A stretch of DNA of 6,620 nt from an uncultured bacterium (GTDB lineage Bacteria > Bacteroidota > Bacteroidia > Bacteroidales > JACABE01): contig CAIWDQ010000535.1 of NCBI GenBank assembly GCA_903911455.1, positions 1-6,620 of the forward strand. Reading direction: 5' to 3'. The position numbers were made by a program, and so were the translations under genes. A model generated the notes under the pieces. That model saw nothing but the letters and a program-made list of their open reading frames with translations. It was not told where the DNA came from and searched no databases. Shown piece by piece: positions 1-6,620 of this stretch. The stretch's first letter is position 1; each line of letters begins with the position of its first letter.

Positions 1-34
1 GCTTATGTAATCGCCAATATGAAACGGATAATAG

Positions 35-57
35 TTCATAATTCATAATTCATAATT
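35..57. repeat. Short heptamer tandem repeat, TTCATAA x3
   Basis: Three exact copies of TTCATAA lie at 35-41, 42-48 and 49-55, followed by a partial TT. They sit just downstream of the stop codon of the minus-strand gene. Such A/T-rich heptamer repeats often mark intergenic slippage sites. No hairpin or T-tract typical of a terminator for the minus-strand gene is visible in positions 1-61. Confidence 0.75.
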
Positions 58-61
58 AATT

Positions 62-2674
62 TTATCTTAAGATAGTAACACTTCCATGAATCTGACGTGA
101 AATAATGCCTTTAAGCCTTTTCTCAAACACATCGCAAACATAAAAGTAAACACCATCAGAACAATCCTGTTTAGTTGTCATATCTTTACCATCCCAATTA
201 ATATTCGGATCAGTAGTCTTAAATACTATTGTACCCCAACGATTATATATCTTCATATCTACTTTCTCAATAGCTTTGTAAGGGAAAGGAACAAATTTAT
301 CATTCTTCCCATCACCATTAGGTGTAAAGATATTAGGTAAGACATAATTTGCGCAACTATCAACATCAATACATATAATATTACTTAATACTCCTACATT
401 ATTATTCGAATCAACAGCATTAATAGCATAACAACCAACTACAGTGGGCAAATCAGTATGTTTAAACTGAGTAATACTTCTATCATTAATAGTTTTAATA
501 ATAGTAAAATCTCCACTTTCCTGAGGTTTATACCAAATATTATACTTTGCAATATCACCCGAACAAGAATCAGTATTAATCCAATTCAAATCATTCTCTG
601 AATTAATACAAATAGTTTCAACATTTAAAAGTGGAGGACAAGGTGCAATTTTATCAATTGGAATTGCACAAGTTTGTTGTGAAAGATTAATTATAGAATT
701 AATGATTGAACCAATACTATAATTCCCAACACTCTTAACATAATAACAATACTGTGTTCCATTAACTAGATCTTTATCAACATATGTTGTAGTGCTAGAT
801 ACTCCTATTGAATCAAAAACACCTGTAATAAGATTTTTTCTATAAATAACATATTGCTGATTAATCCATGGAACATTAAAATTATATGTCAAAATCATCT
901 TCTTATCAGAAGGTGTTAAAGTAAGATAAACAGAAGAAGCAATATGAGTACTTCCTATTTTAAATCTATTTGTAGGTTGATCATTATAAAAATCAATACG
1001 GTAACTATATGGATTATTAACAGTATTTAAACCTGTATCGTTATAAATAGTATCATTAATATTATTTAATGAATCAATTAAAGCAAGATTACTTCCGGTA
1101 AATCCACTTGATCTATAAATAAGATATTTATATGGTCCCGGAGCTTGAATAGTATCAATAATAATAGCTTTTGACCACATAACAGTATCACTACCTGAAG
1201 TTGTATTAGTATTAGTTATAGTTACATTAGTTATAATAGGGACATCACGAATAAGAACTGCACAAGCCTCATTTGATGCATAACTTTCGGCTCCGTCAGG
1301 ATAATAGGCAATTAAAATATAACAATAATCAATACCATGTAATAGTCCCTGCCCATTATTATCATCAACAAAAGTAGTATCATTTACATTAGGCAAAGTA
1401 GCAATCTGCACATAACCTGTATATGCCGGTACACCTGTCTCGCAATAGCCATGAACATAACCATAAAAGCCATTTCTTCTATAGATTTTATATCCATAAG
1501 CATTTGTACAAATACTTTTATTCCAGTTTAACTTAATGTTATTACCAAATGCTATTGCAGATAAATTCTTTGGTGCAGGGCCATTTACTTTAATAAAAGT
1601 ACTTACAATATCAGCTAAATGTACAGGAGTTCCATTATCCAGGACTTTAAAAGTTACCTGATAAGGTTGTTTACGAACATGTTCACACAAAGTTGGCCAG
1701 ATAAACATTTCATTTACTTGAGGTGTGCCAGAGATTGAATAAAACTGTGCAGGACTATTAGCTAACATAAACGGACCTCCTGAAGCAGTTAAAGTAACCT
1801 GACGTAAATCAGGGGGAGGACTATAAGCATGAACATTAAATCTGATAGTATCACCTGCAGTTACACAAGTATCAGGAATCGGATCAATCTTTGGAGGATG
1901 ATTGTTACAAGTTGCAATTATAATCTGCATATCACGAGTTACATAACCAATACGTACACCATTTCTCCACTCTTCAATTAATATCGCAATATTATATTCG
2001 CCTTGCATCACAGGACTATCCCAATAAAAATCACCAGTAATAGGATTAATAGAAACAGAAGTACTAGCCATTGGCAAAGTATATCCCGGAATATTTATAC
2101 CTTGAGAACCTTTACAAGGAACTAATTTATATGAAAGACTATCTCCATCAGGATCATAAGCACCCGGATTATGATAAAAAGGGACTCCAACACATCCTTC
2201 ATCTAGTGGAGGATTAAGTAACTGTGGCGAATTATTCTTTGGATTGATAAAAGGACTAATTATTAAAAGAGTTTCTACATACATTGGAATATCAACTGAA
2301 CTTGGTATATTTATAACTCCATAATTCCTGTTTGGGTCTTCCATTGATATCTTATATGTTCCATCACCCGGATAAGTATGAGTAGTTACATATTCATTAC
2401 GGCTAATATCCCCTGCTAAATCTATCTTTAAAGTTCTATTTACAACTGATGAAGTTCCATCGCCCCATACTAATGTCATTTGAGGTCTATCAGCAGGACT
2501 TGGTGTATAAGTATATGTTACAAGTTTAATTTCGTAAAGCAAAGTATTTGTATTCAGACAACGATAGGTTATCTCTGCAGCCCTTTCATGAGTTGCAAAT
2601 GTGCTTAACGAAAGCAAAAGAATTATTATTATAAGTAGATATTTTTTCAAACTAAAAAACTTGTCTGTTACCAT
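62..2674 (-). CDS. Secreted multidomain surface protein with PKD/Fn3-like modules and T9SS type B (gliding motility-associated) C-terminal sorting domain
   Basis: This 870-residue protein is complete in the window. Residues 1-27 look like a signal peptide: K5, K10 and K11, then a hydrophobic run from about 13 to 23, with likely cleavage after STFA-27. The mature N-terminus (THERAAEITYRCL) resembles the start of many large Bacteroidota surface proteins. A PKD-like module follows at about 30-140, with WGDGT at 70-74 and HTYPGDGTY near 99-107. An Ig/cadherin-like stretch carries DPDGD at 174-178. Several fibronectin-III-like modules span about 366-776, with recurring Y-x-I/V-Y-R strands (396-399, 517-521, 608-612). 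The C-terminus, about 777-870, matches the CHU_C/gliding_CTERM type: PNIFTPNGDGKND (780-791), YNRWG (810-814) and WDGK (827-830). In this family the domain directs export through T9SS to the cell surface or medium. No catalytic motif is seen, so an adhesive or structural role is inferred. The chosen start is the only Met placed before the signal peptide. There is no Shine-Dalgarno sequence, which is normal for this phylum. The gene is divergent from the GH31 gene, with a 127-bp gap. Confidence 0.93.
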   Translation of the reverse strand: MVTDKFFSLKKYLLIIIILLLSLSTFATHERAAEITYRCLNTNTLLYEIKLVTYTYTPSPADRPQMTLVWGDGTSSVVNRTLKIDLAGDISRNEYVTTHTYPGDGTYKISMEDPNRNYGVINIPSSVDIPMYVETLLIISPFINPKNNSPQLLNPPLDEGCVGVPFYHNPGAYDPDGDSLSYKLVPCKGSQGINIPGYTLPMASTSVSINPITGDFYWDSPVMQGEYNIAILIEEWRNGVRIGYVTRDMQIIIATCNNHPPKIDPIPDTCVTAGDTIRFNVHAYSPPPDLRQVTLTASGGPFMLANSPAQFYSISGTPQVNEMFIWPTLCEHVRKQPYQVTFKVLDNGTPVHLADIVSTFIKVNGPAPKNLSAIAFGNNIKLNWNKSICTNAYGYKIYRRNGFYGYVHGYCETGVPAYTGYVQIATLPNVNDTTFVDDNNGQGLLHGIDYCYILIAYYPDGAESYASNEACAVLIRDVPIITNVTITNTNTTSGSDTVMWSKAIIIDTIQAPGPYKYLIYRSSGFTGSNLALIDSLNNINDTIYNDTGLNTVNNPYSYRIDFYNDQPTNRFKIGSTHIASSVYLTLTPSDKKMILTYNFNVPWINQQYVIYRKNLITGVFDSIGVSSTTTYVDKDLVNGTQYCYYVKSVGNYSIGSIINSIINLSQQTCAIPIDKIAPCPPLLNVETICINSENDLNWINTDSCSGDIAKYNIWYKPQESGDFTIIKTINDRSITQFKHTDLPTVVGCYAINAVDSNNNVGVLSNIICIDVDSCANYVLPNIFTPNGDGKNDKFVPFPYKAIEKVDMKIYNRWGTIVFKTTDPNINWDGKDMTTKQDCSDGVYFYVCDVFEKRLKGIISRQIHGSVTILR

Positions 2675-2688
2675 TAACTTTAAAAAGA

Positions 2689-2696
2689 CAAAATTA
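2689..2696 (-). promoter_or_regulatory. Candidate -7 promoter element (TAATTTTG) for the T9SS-protein gene
   Basis: On the minus strand this octamer reads TAATTTTG and fits the Bacteroidota -7 consensus TAnnTTTG. It lies 14 bp before the ATG, so the transcript leader would be very short (under 10 nt). No clear TTTG -33 element lies about 20 bp upstream, only a T-rich stretch. In such A/T-rich DNA a chance match is possible. Confidence 0.3.
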
Positions 2697-2766
2697 TTAT
2701 TAATTGTCCATTTAAAAGCATAATTATTTGTTAAATCTGCATAATTTTTTATTTAGTTATTTTATT

Positions 2767-2774
2767 TACTTTTG
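2767..2774 (+). promoter_or_regulatory. Candidate -7 promoter element (TACTTTTG) for the GH31 gene
   Basis: TACTTTTG is an exact match to the Bacteroidota -7 consensus TAnnTTTG. It ends 27 bp before the GH31 ATG, giving a plausible leader of about 20 nt. The -33 position holds only a T-run (2745-2750) rather than a clean TTTG. The leader (ATATAAACACTTCAAATT before ATG) has no Shine-Dalgarno purine run. Spacing and orientation make this the better of the two promoter candidates in the intergenic region. Confidence 0.5.
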
Positions 2775-2801
2775 CTCTTTGTTATATAAACACTTCAAAT
2801 T

Positions 2802-5800
2802 ATGAAAAGACTTAAGTTAATTCTATTAATTCCCTATCTGTTAACAATATTTATTGTTTCAGCTCAAAATGATAATCCTGTTGCTAATCCCAAGGCAGTT
2901 ATTGTTTCAGGTAATGCTCGTTTTACTATTTTAACATCTCAATTAATTAGAATGGAGTATTCTGAGAATGGAAAGTTTGAAGATAAAGCTTCTCTTGTTT
3001 TTATTAATCGTAATTTAGAAGTCCCTAAATTTAAGGTTAATGATTCTAAGAATGACTTACTTATTACTACTGATCATATTAAACTTATTTATAAAAAGAA
3101 TACTAAGTTTACTAAAGATAATCTTATTATTTTATTTGATTTAAATGATAAACATATTTCCTGGACACCGGGAGTTATTGATGATAAGAACCTTAAAGGC
3201 ACTACCAGAACTCTTGATGGTGTGTTTACTGAAGCTGATGTTAAGCTTGAAGATGGTTTGATTTCGCGTAATGGTTATGCTTTAATTGATGACAGTAAAA
3301 GACATTTGTTTGATGGTTCTGATTGGAACTGGGTTGTGTCTCGTTCGGATACTAATGTTGTTGACTGGTATTTTTTCGGTCATGGGCATGATTATAAACA
3401 GGCTTTAAAAGATTATACTAAGGTTGCAGGTAAGATTCCTGTTCCTCCTCGCTTTGCTTTTGGTTATTGGTGGAGCAGATATTGGGATTATTCTGATGAA
3501 GAATTCCGTAGTTTGGTAAAAGATTTCAAAAATAATAATATTCCTATTGATGTTTTGATCATTGATATGGAATGGCATAATACATGGGGTATTGGAACTC
3601 GTTATGAGAAGATGGATGAGTTCGGTCAGCCTGTTGGATGGACCGGTTACACCTTTAATCGTAACCTTTTCCCTGATCCTGATCGTTTTTTAAAGTGGAC
3701 TGATAAAATGGAGCTAAAAACTGCTCTTAATCTCCATCCTGCTTCAGGTATTGCTCCTTTTGAAGATTGTTATGATCGTTTTGCGAAAGCATATAACTTT
3801 GATACAGCAGGTCATAAACCTATTCCTTTTAAGATTGAGGAGAAAAAATGGGCGCAAACATACTTTAATGAAGTATTGCATCCTTTTGAGAAAGCAGGTA
3901 TAGACTTTTGGTGGCTGGATTGGCAGCAATGGTTAGAAAATAAAGGTGTTAAAGGACTTAGTAATACCTGGTGGCTTAACTATACTTTCTTTACTGATAT
4001 GGAAAGACGTAATGAGAAGCGTCCTATGCTCTTTCATCGTTGGGGTGGCATGGGTAATCATCGTTATCAGATTGGTTTTTCGGGCGATGCGGCCTCTACA
4101 TGGGCTACTTTGGAGTATGAAACTTATTTTACACCCACTGCTTCCAATGTTTTATATGGATATTGGAGTCATGATATAGGTGGGCACATGGGTAACGACC
4201 GTGATCCTGAGCTGTATCTGCGTTGGTTACAGTTTGGTGCTTATAGTCCTATTTTAAGGACACATTGCACTAAAGGTGGTGCCACTGAACGTCGTTTTTG
4301 GATGTATCCAAATCATTTTGAGATGATGCGCGAAGCCATTACTACCCGTTATCAATTAGAACCTTATATTTATCAGAACGCTCGTAAGGCTTATGATGAT
4401 GGTATTTCTATTTGCCGTCCGATGTATTATGATTTCCCTGAAGAAAACAATGCTTATACTTTTAAAAATCAGTATTTCTTTGGTGATGATCTGATTGTTT
4501 CTCCAATTGCAACTAAAGTTGATGCTTTAACAGGCTTATGTTCTAAAGAAATATGGCTTCCGCAAGGCGAATGGTTTGAAATACATTCGGGGAAACTGCT
4601 TAATGGCAACCAAATTATTAAAAGAGACTTTGCGTTGAATGAAGTTCCTGTATATGCTAAAGCTGGTGCTATTATTCCTATGAATCCGCCTGTTCAAAAT
4701 CTCACAAGGATTCCTGATACACTTATTCTTGTTTTTATTCCAAGTAATAATTCTGATAATAAAGAAATTTATTATTACGAAGATGATGGTACTACTTCTG
4801 CTTACCAAAATGGAGAATGTCGCACTACATATATTTTCAAACAAACTGATGATGATAGTAATCTAATGGTTGGCATTGGTCTAATTAAAGGTTCTTTTAA
4901 AGGTATGTCAACTAAGAGAGCTTATCAGCTACAATTTCCTAATTGTATGCCACCAGAAAAAGTTACTGTTAAATGCGTTAAACAGAATAATAATGATTCT
5001 ATTATTAATAAAGAAATAGAATATATTTATAATTATGATGGTGGCGATAACACCTGGAACTATGATGGAAAAACATTGTCTTTAATTATTAATATTCCTC
5101 TATCCGATATTAACAAATCATATATGGTAAGGATATATCCTTCAAAAGATATGAATAGAAAAACATATATTTTAGATGGTAAGAAGGAATTATTCAGTAG
5201 AATACAGAAAATTGCTGAGGATTTCAAGACTGAATCTTGTAATATGAATGGTCCTTCCAATCCTCCTGAGTCTTTTTTGTATGCTGCTGGTTTAGCGAGC
5301 AGTATTTCTTATTATCCTAACAAAATTTTAGAACTTATTAATAAATATGAAGCTGATAAAAACAGCATGTTGACCGAAATTGTAAACTTCTCTACCATTA
5401 CTGATGAAAAATTATACTATTGGTTCAATTATCTTGGTTATGCTTCCGAAATGAATCGTCTGCCGATTATAAGTTATGCGAAAGAGAGTGATAATATAGC
5501 TACTTACACCTTAAAACATGTTAATCCTGGCGTCGTTATACATTATACAACTGATGGTAGCAAGCCTGATTTAAGTTCGCCGGTCTATAAGGCTCCATTT
5601 AAGGTTACTACGCCTACTACTGTGCGTGCTATAGCTACCCAAACGGGTCATTTAAACAGTCTTATCTCCAATTCTACCTTTGCATTTAATCCTGTAAAGA
5701 AGATTTCGTACCTTAATTCTATTGGTGAGAAGTATACTGGAGGCTCTGATACTGCTTTGTTTGATGGGAAGATGGGTAATACTGAAAATTTCAGGGTTAA

Positions 5801-6164
5801 TTGGGTTGGTGTGGAGAAAAAGGACTTCGTTGCGACTTTTGATCTTAAGAAACCACTTACTATCAATGAGCTTGATGTTCGTTTTTTATACAAACCATGG
5901 TCGTGGATCATGCTTCCTGACGTTATTATTGTGGAGGGCTCTGTTGATGGCTTCAATTATGAAGTTGCAGGCACTTTAAAACCAACTATTGCTGATAAAA
6001 ATACTCCTGAAAACATCATTACATATTCTATTCCTTTCAAAAATCATAAAACATATTCTTTTATTCGCTTTACTGCTAAAACTACAGGCAAATTGCCTAA
6101 GTGGCACGACTTTGCAGGACAGGATTCGTGGCTATTTATAGATGAAATTATGTTTAAATGGTAA
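2802..6164 (+). CDS. Exported glycoside hydrolase family 31 alpha-glycosidase with C-terminal hexosaminidase-type and F5/8 type C-like domains
   Basis: This 1120-residue protein is complete. A signal peptide covers residues 1-21 (MKRLKLILLIPYLL..., cleavage likely after VSA). A galactose-mutarotase-like N-terminal beta domain spans about 30-195. The GH31 (alpha/beta)8 barrel spans about 210-540. Landmarks are PPRFAFGYWWSRYWDY (215-230), IIDMEWH (253-259), the nucleophile motif WWLDWQQW with D373, the acid/base motif FSGDAASTW with D429, WSHDIGGH (455-462) and RTHCTKGG (486-493). The 56-residue gap between the two aspartates is usual for GH31. Beta domains follow to about 785, including a DUF5110-like part with YYYEDDGTT (657-665). 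A mainly helical linker spans about 790-885. A chitobiase/beta-hexosaminidase C-terminal-type module spans about 888-962 (HYTTDGSKPD, 914-923), and an F5/8 type C (CBM32-like) module about 965-1120. GH31 enzymes are retaining and act on alpha-linked sugars; the exact substrate is not readable here. The nucleophile loop differs from the WNDMNE form of alpha-glucosidases, so alpha-glucosidase should not be assumed. No T9SS domain and no lipobox are seen, so a periplasmic location is inferred. It is probably monocistronic, ended by the terminator at 6241-6273. Confidence 0.95.
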   Translation: MKRLKLILLIPYLLTIFIVSAQNDNPVANPKAVIVSGNARFTILTSQLIRMEYSENGKFEDKASLVFINRNLEVPKFKVNDSKNDLLITTDHIKLIYKKNTKFTKDNLIILFDLNDKHISWTPGVIDDKNLKGTTRTLDGVFTEADVKLEDGLISRNGYALIDDSKRHLFDGSDWNWVVSRSDTNVVDWYFFGHGHDYKQALKDYTKVAGKIPVPPRFAFGYWWSRYWDYSDEEFRSLVKDFKNNNIPIDVLIIDMEWHNTWGIGTRYEKMDEFGQPVGWTGYTFNRNLFPDPDRFLKWTDKMELKTALNLHPASGIAPFEDCYDRFAKAYNFDTAGHKPIPFKIEEKKWAQTYFNEVLHPFEKAGIDFWWLDWQQWLENKGVKGLSNTWWLNYTFFTDMERRNEKRPMLFHRWGGMGNHRYQIGFSGDAASTWATLEYETYFTPTASNVLYGYWSHDIGGHMGNDRDPELYLRWLQFGAYSPILRTHCTKGGATERRFWMYPNHFEMMREAITTRYQLEPYIYQNARKAYDDGISICRPMYYDFPEENNAYTFKNQYFFGDDLIVSPIATKVDALTGLCSKEIWLPQGEWFEIHSGKLLNGNQIIKRDFALNEVPVYAKAGAIIPMNPPVQNLTRIPDTLILVFIPSNNSDNKEIYYYEDDGTTSAYQNGECRTTYIFKQTDDDSNLMVGIGLIKGSFKGMSTKRAYQLQFPNCMPPEKVTVKCVKQNNNDSIINKEIEYIYNYDGGDNTWNYDGKTLSLIINIPLSDINKSYMVRIYPSKDMNRKTYILDGKKELFSRIQKIAEDFKTESCNMNGPSNPPESFLYAAGLASSISYYPNKILELINKYEADKNSMLTEIVNFSTITDEKLYYWFNYLGYASEMNRLPIISYAKESDNIATYTLKHVNPGVVIHYTTDGSKPDLSSPVYKAPFKVTTPTTVRAIATQTGHLNSLISNSTFAFNPVKKISYLNSIGEKYTGGSDTALFDGKMGNTENFRVNWVGVEKKDFVATFDLKKPLTINELDVRFLYKPWSWIMLPDVIIVEGSVDGFNYEVAGTLKPTIADKNTPENIITYSIPFKNHKTYSFIRFTAKTTGKLPKWHDFAGQDSWLFIDEIMFKW

Positions 6165-6472
6165 GGGGAAGAAGGAGTTTAGCTTTTTAGTCTATTAGGC
6201 TTTTAGGAAAACATTTATTTTTTTAATATAAATTTATATACCTGTCAAGTTTCTATTCTTGGCAGGTTTTTTTATGATTTTTAGGATGTTTTTAATGTTT
6301 TTTATTTAGGTTTTAATCTTTTTCGTTTTTATTATTTTTATTATTTTTTTGCCCTTGGCGGGAATATGATTTCCCATGAAGAGTTTCAACTTTACTTTGC
6401 TCAATATTATCCTATTAAATTATTTTTTCATCAAAATAAAAAGAATTTCACATTAACATTACACGTTCTCAC
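6165..6472. other. Noncoding spacer after the GH31 gene, T-rich on the plus strand
   Basis: No convincing gene is visible here. It contains a 14-bp A/T palindrome (ATATAAATTTATAT, 6226-6239), the GH31 terminator (6241-6273), and a strongly T-rich tract from about 6267 to 6350 in which nearly all other bases are A or G. It also holds a small inverted repeat, GGGAA (6360-6364) with TTCCC (6371-6375), which has no following T-run on either strand. The only ATG-started frame of note is 26 codons (6376-6456) and is not supported as a gene. Confidence 0.7.
6241..6273 (+). terminator. Rho-independent terminator of the GH31 gene
   Basis: CCTGTCAAG (6241-6249) pairs with CTTGGCAGG (6258-6266) in a 9-bp stem with a single G-U wobble. 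The loop is 8 nt (6250-6257), and a run of seven T (6267-6273) follows at once. It lies 77 bp after the GH31 stop codon, in the right orientation. On the minus strand the stem is not followed by a T-run directly, so it looks unidirectional. Confidence 0.9.
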
Positions 6473-6474
6473 GG

Positions 6475-6498
6475 AAGATTTACACCGGTGTAAATCTT
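6475..6498. repeat. Perfect 24-bp palindrome at the head of the tandem array
   Basis: AAGATTTACACC (6475-6486) is followed directly by its exact reverse complement GGTGTAAATCTT (6487-6498), with no spacer. The right arm overlaps the first 11 bases of the first tandem unit, so the left arm is an inverted copy of the unit head. A palindrome with 12-bp arms is a typical dimeric protein-binding site or the centre of a cruciform; no function can be assigned from sequence alone. Confidence 0.85.
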
Positions 6499-6620
6499 GT
6501 TTGAAGTTGTGTAAATCTTATTTGAAATAGTGTAAATCTTGTTTGAAATTGTGTAAATCTAGTTTGAAGTAATGTAAAACTCATTTGAAGTAGTGTAAAT
6601 CTTCCATGATGTAGTGTAAA
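6488..6620 (+). repeat. 21-bp tandem repeat array, six full units plus a partial seventh cut by the window edge
   Basis: Units begin at 6488, 6509, 6530, 6551, 6572, 6593 and 6614, exactly 21 bp apart with no insertions. The consensus is GTGTAAATCTT followed by GTTTGAAGTA. The core TGTAAA is present in all seven copies. Units 1-4 differ from one another at only a few positions; unit 5 (6572-6592) and the second half of unit 6 (6604-6613) are more diverged. The period equals two turns of B-DNA, which would put the cores on one face of the helix, as in arrays of protein-binding sites. The minus-strand frame ending at the stop codon 6480-6482 is open through the array to the window edge (46 codons, repeating FTxxQTR), so a coding origin is possible. 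The array continues past the window. Confidence 0.9.

Noticed and set aside
3744..5979. Open frames of 61-102 codons overlapping the GH31 gene on both strands (3744-3929, 3946-4179, 4536-4844, 5060-5260, 5648-5956, 5722-5979)
   Set aside because: All lie inside the well-supported GH31 gene, show no recognisable domains, and are explained as shadows of its codon use.
62..6164. Polysaccharide utilisation locus
   Set aside because: A GH31 enzyme alone is not enough. No SusC/SusD-like pair, surface glycan-binding lipoprotein or regulator is present in the window.
6360..6375. GGGAA/TTCCC hairpin as a second terminator
   Set aside because: The stem is only 5 bp and no T-run follows it on either strand.
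6393..6399. TACTTTG as a promoter for a gene to the right
   Set aside because: It is one base short of TAnnTTTG, has no -33 partner that I can support, and no plus-strand gene follows before the edge.
6376..6456. 26-codon plus-strand ORF starting MKSFNFTLLNIILLNYFF
   Set aside because: It looks a little like a signal peptide, but it is very short, has no downstream continuation in any frame, and lies in an A/T-rich spacer where such runs are expected.
6488..6620. CRISPR array
   Set aside because: The 21-bp units abut without unique spacers, and the conserved core is only 6-11 bp. No cas gene is seen.

Overview
The window looks like a low-GC Bacteroidota chromosome. Three things support this. 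The minus-strand gene ends in a type B sorting domain of the type IX secretion system (T9SS), which is specific to this phylum. Both genes start without a purine-rich Shine-Dalgarno sequence, in A/T-rich leaders. TAnnTTTG-type -7 promoter elements lie in front of both genes. Genus cannot be fixed from the sequence.

Layout: positions 1-61 are the short tail downstream of gene 1 and hold a heptamer repeat (TTCATAA, three copies). Positions 62-2674 (minus) encode an 870-residue secreted multidomain protein: signal peptide, PKD-like and Ig-like modules, several fibronectin-III-like modules, and a C-terminal T9SS/gliding-motility sorting domain. Positions 2675-2801 are a divergent intergenic region with a candidate promoter for each gene. 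Positions 2802-6164 (plus) encode an 1120-residue exported glycoside hydrolase of family GH31, with extra C-terminal modules of the kinds often found on beta-hexosaminidases. A clear intrinsic terminator follows at 6241-6273. After a T-rich spacer, the window ends in a 21-bp tandem repeat array (6488 to the edge) headed by a perfect 24-bp palindrome (6475-6498).

The two genes are divergent and separated by 127 bp, so they may share a control region, but nothing shows that they act in one pathway. Gene 1 is probably a cell-surface or released structural/adhesive protein. Gene 2 is an enzyme that removes alpha-linked sugars from a glycan, probably in the periplasm or at the cell surface. No SusC/SusD pair, sigma/anti-sigma pair or other polysaccharide-utilisation gene is visible.

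The least explained element is the 21-bp array at the right edge. It has seven exactly phased copies of a TGTAAA core and a head-to-head inverted copy at its start. One minus-strand frame is open through the whole array. The array is cut by the window edge, so its total length and partner gene are unknown.
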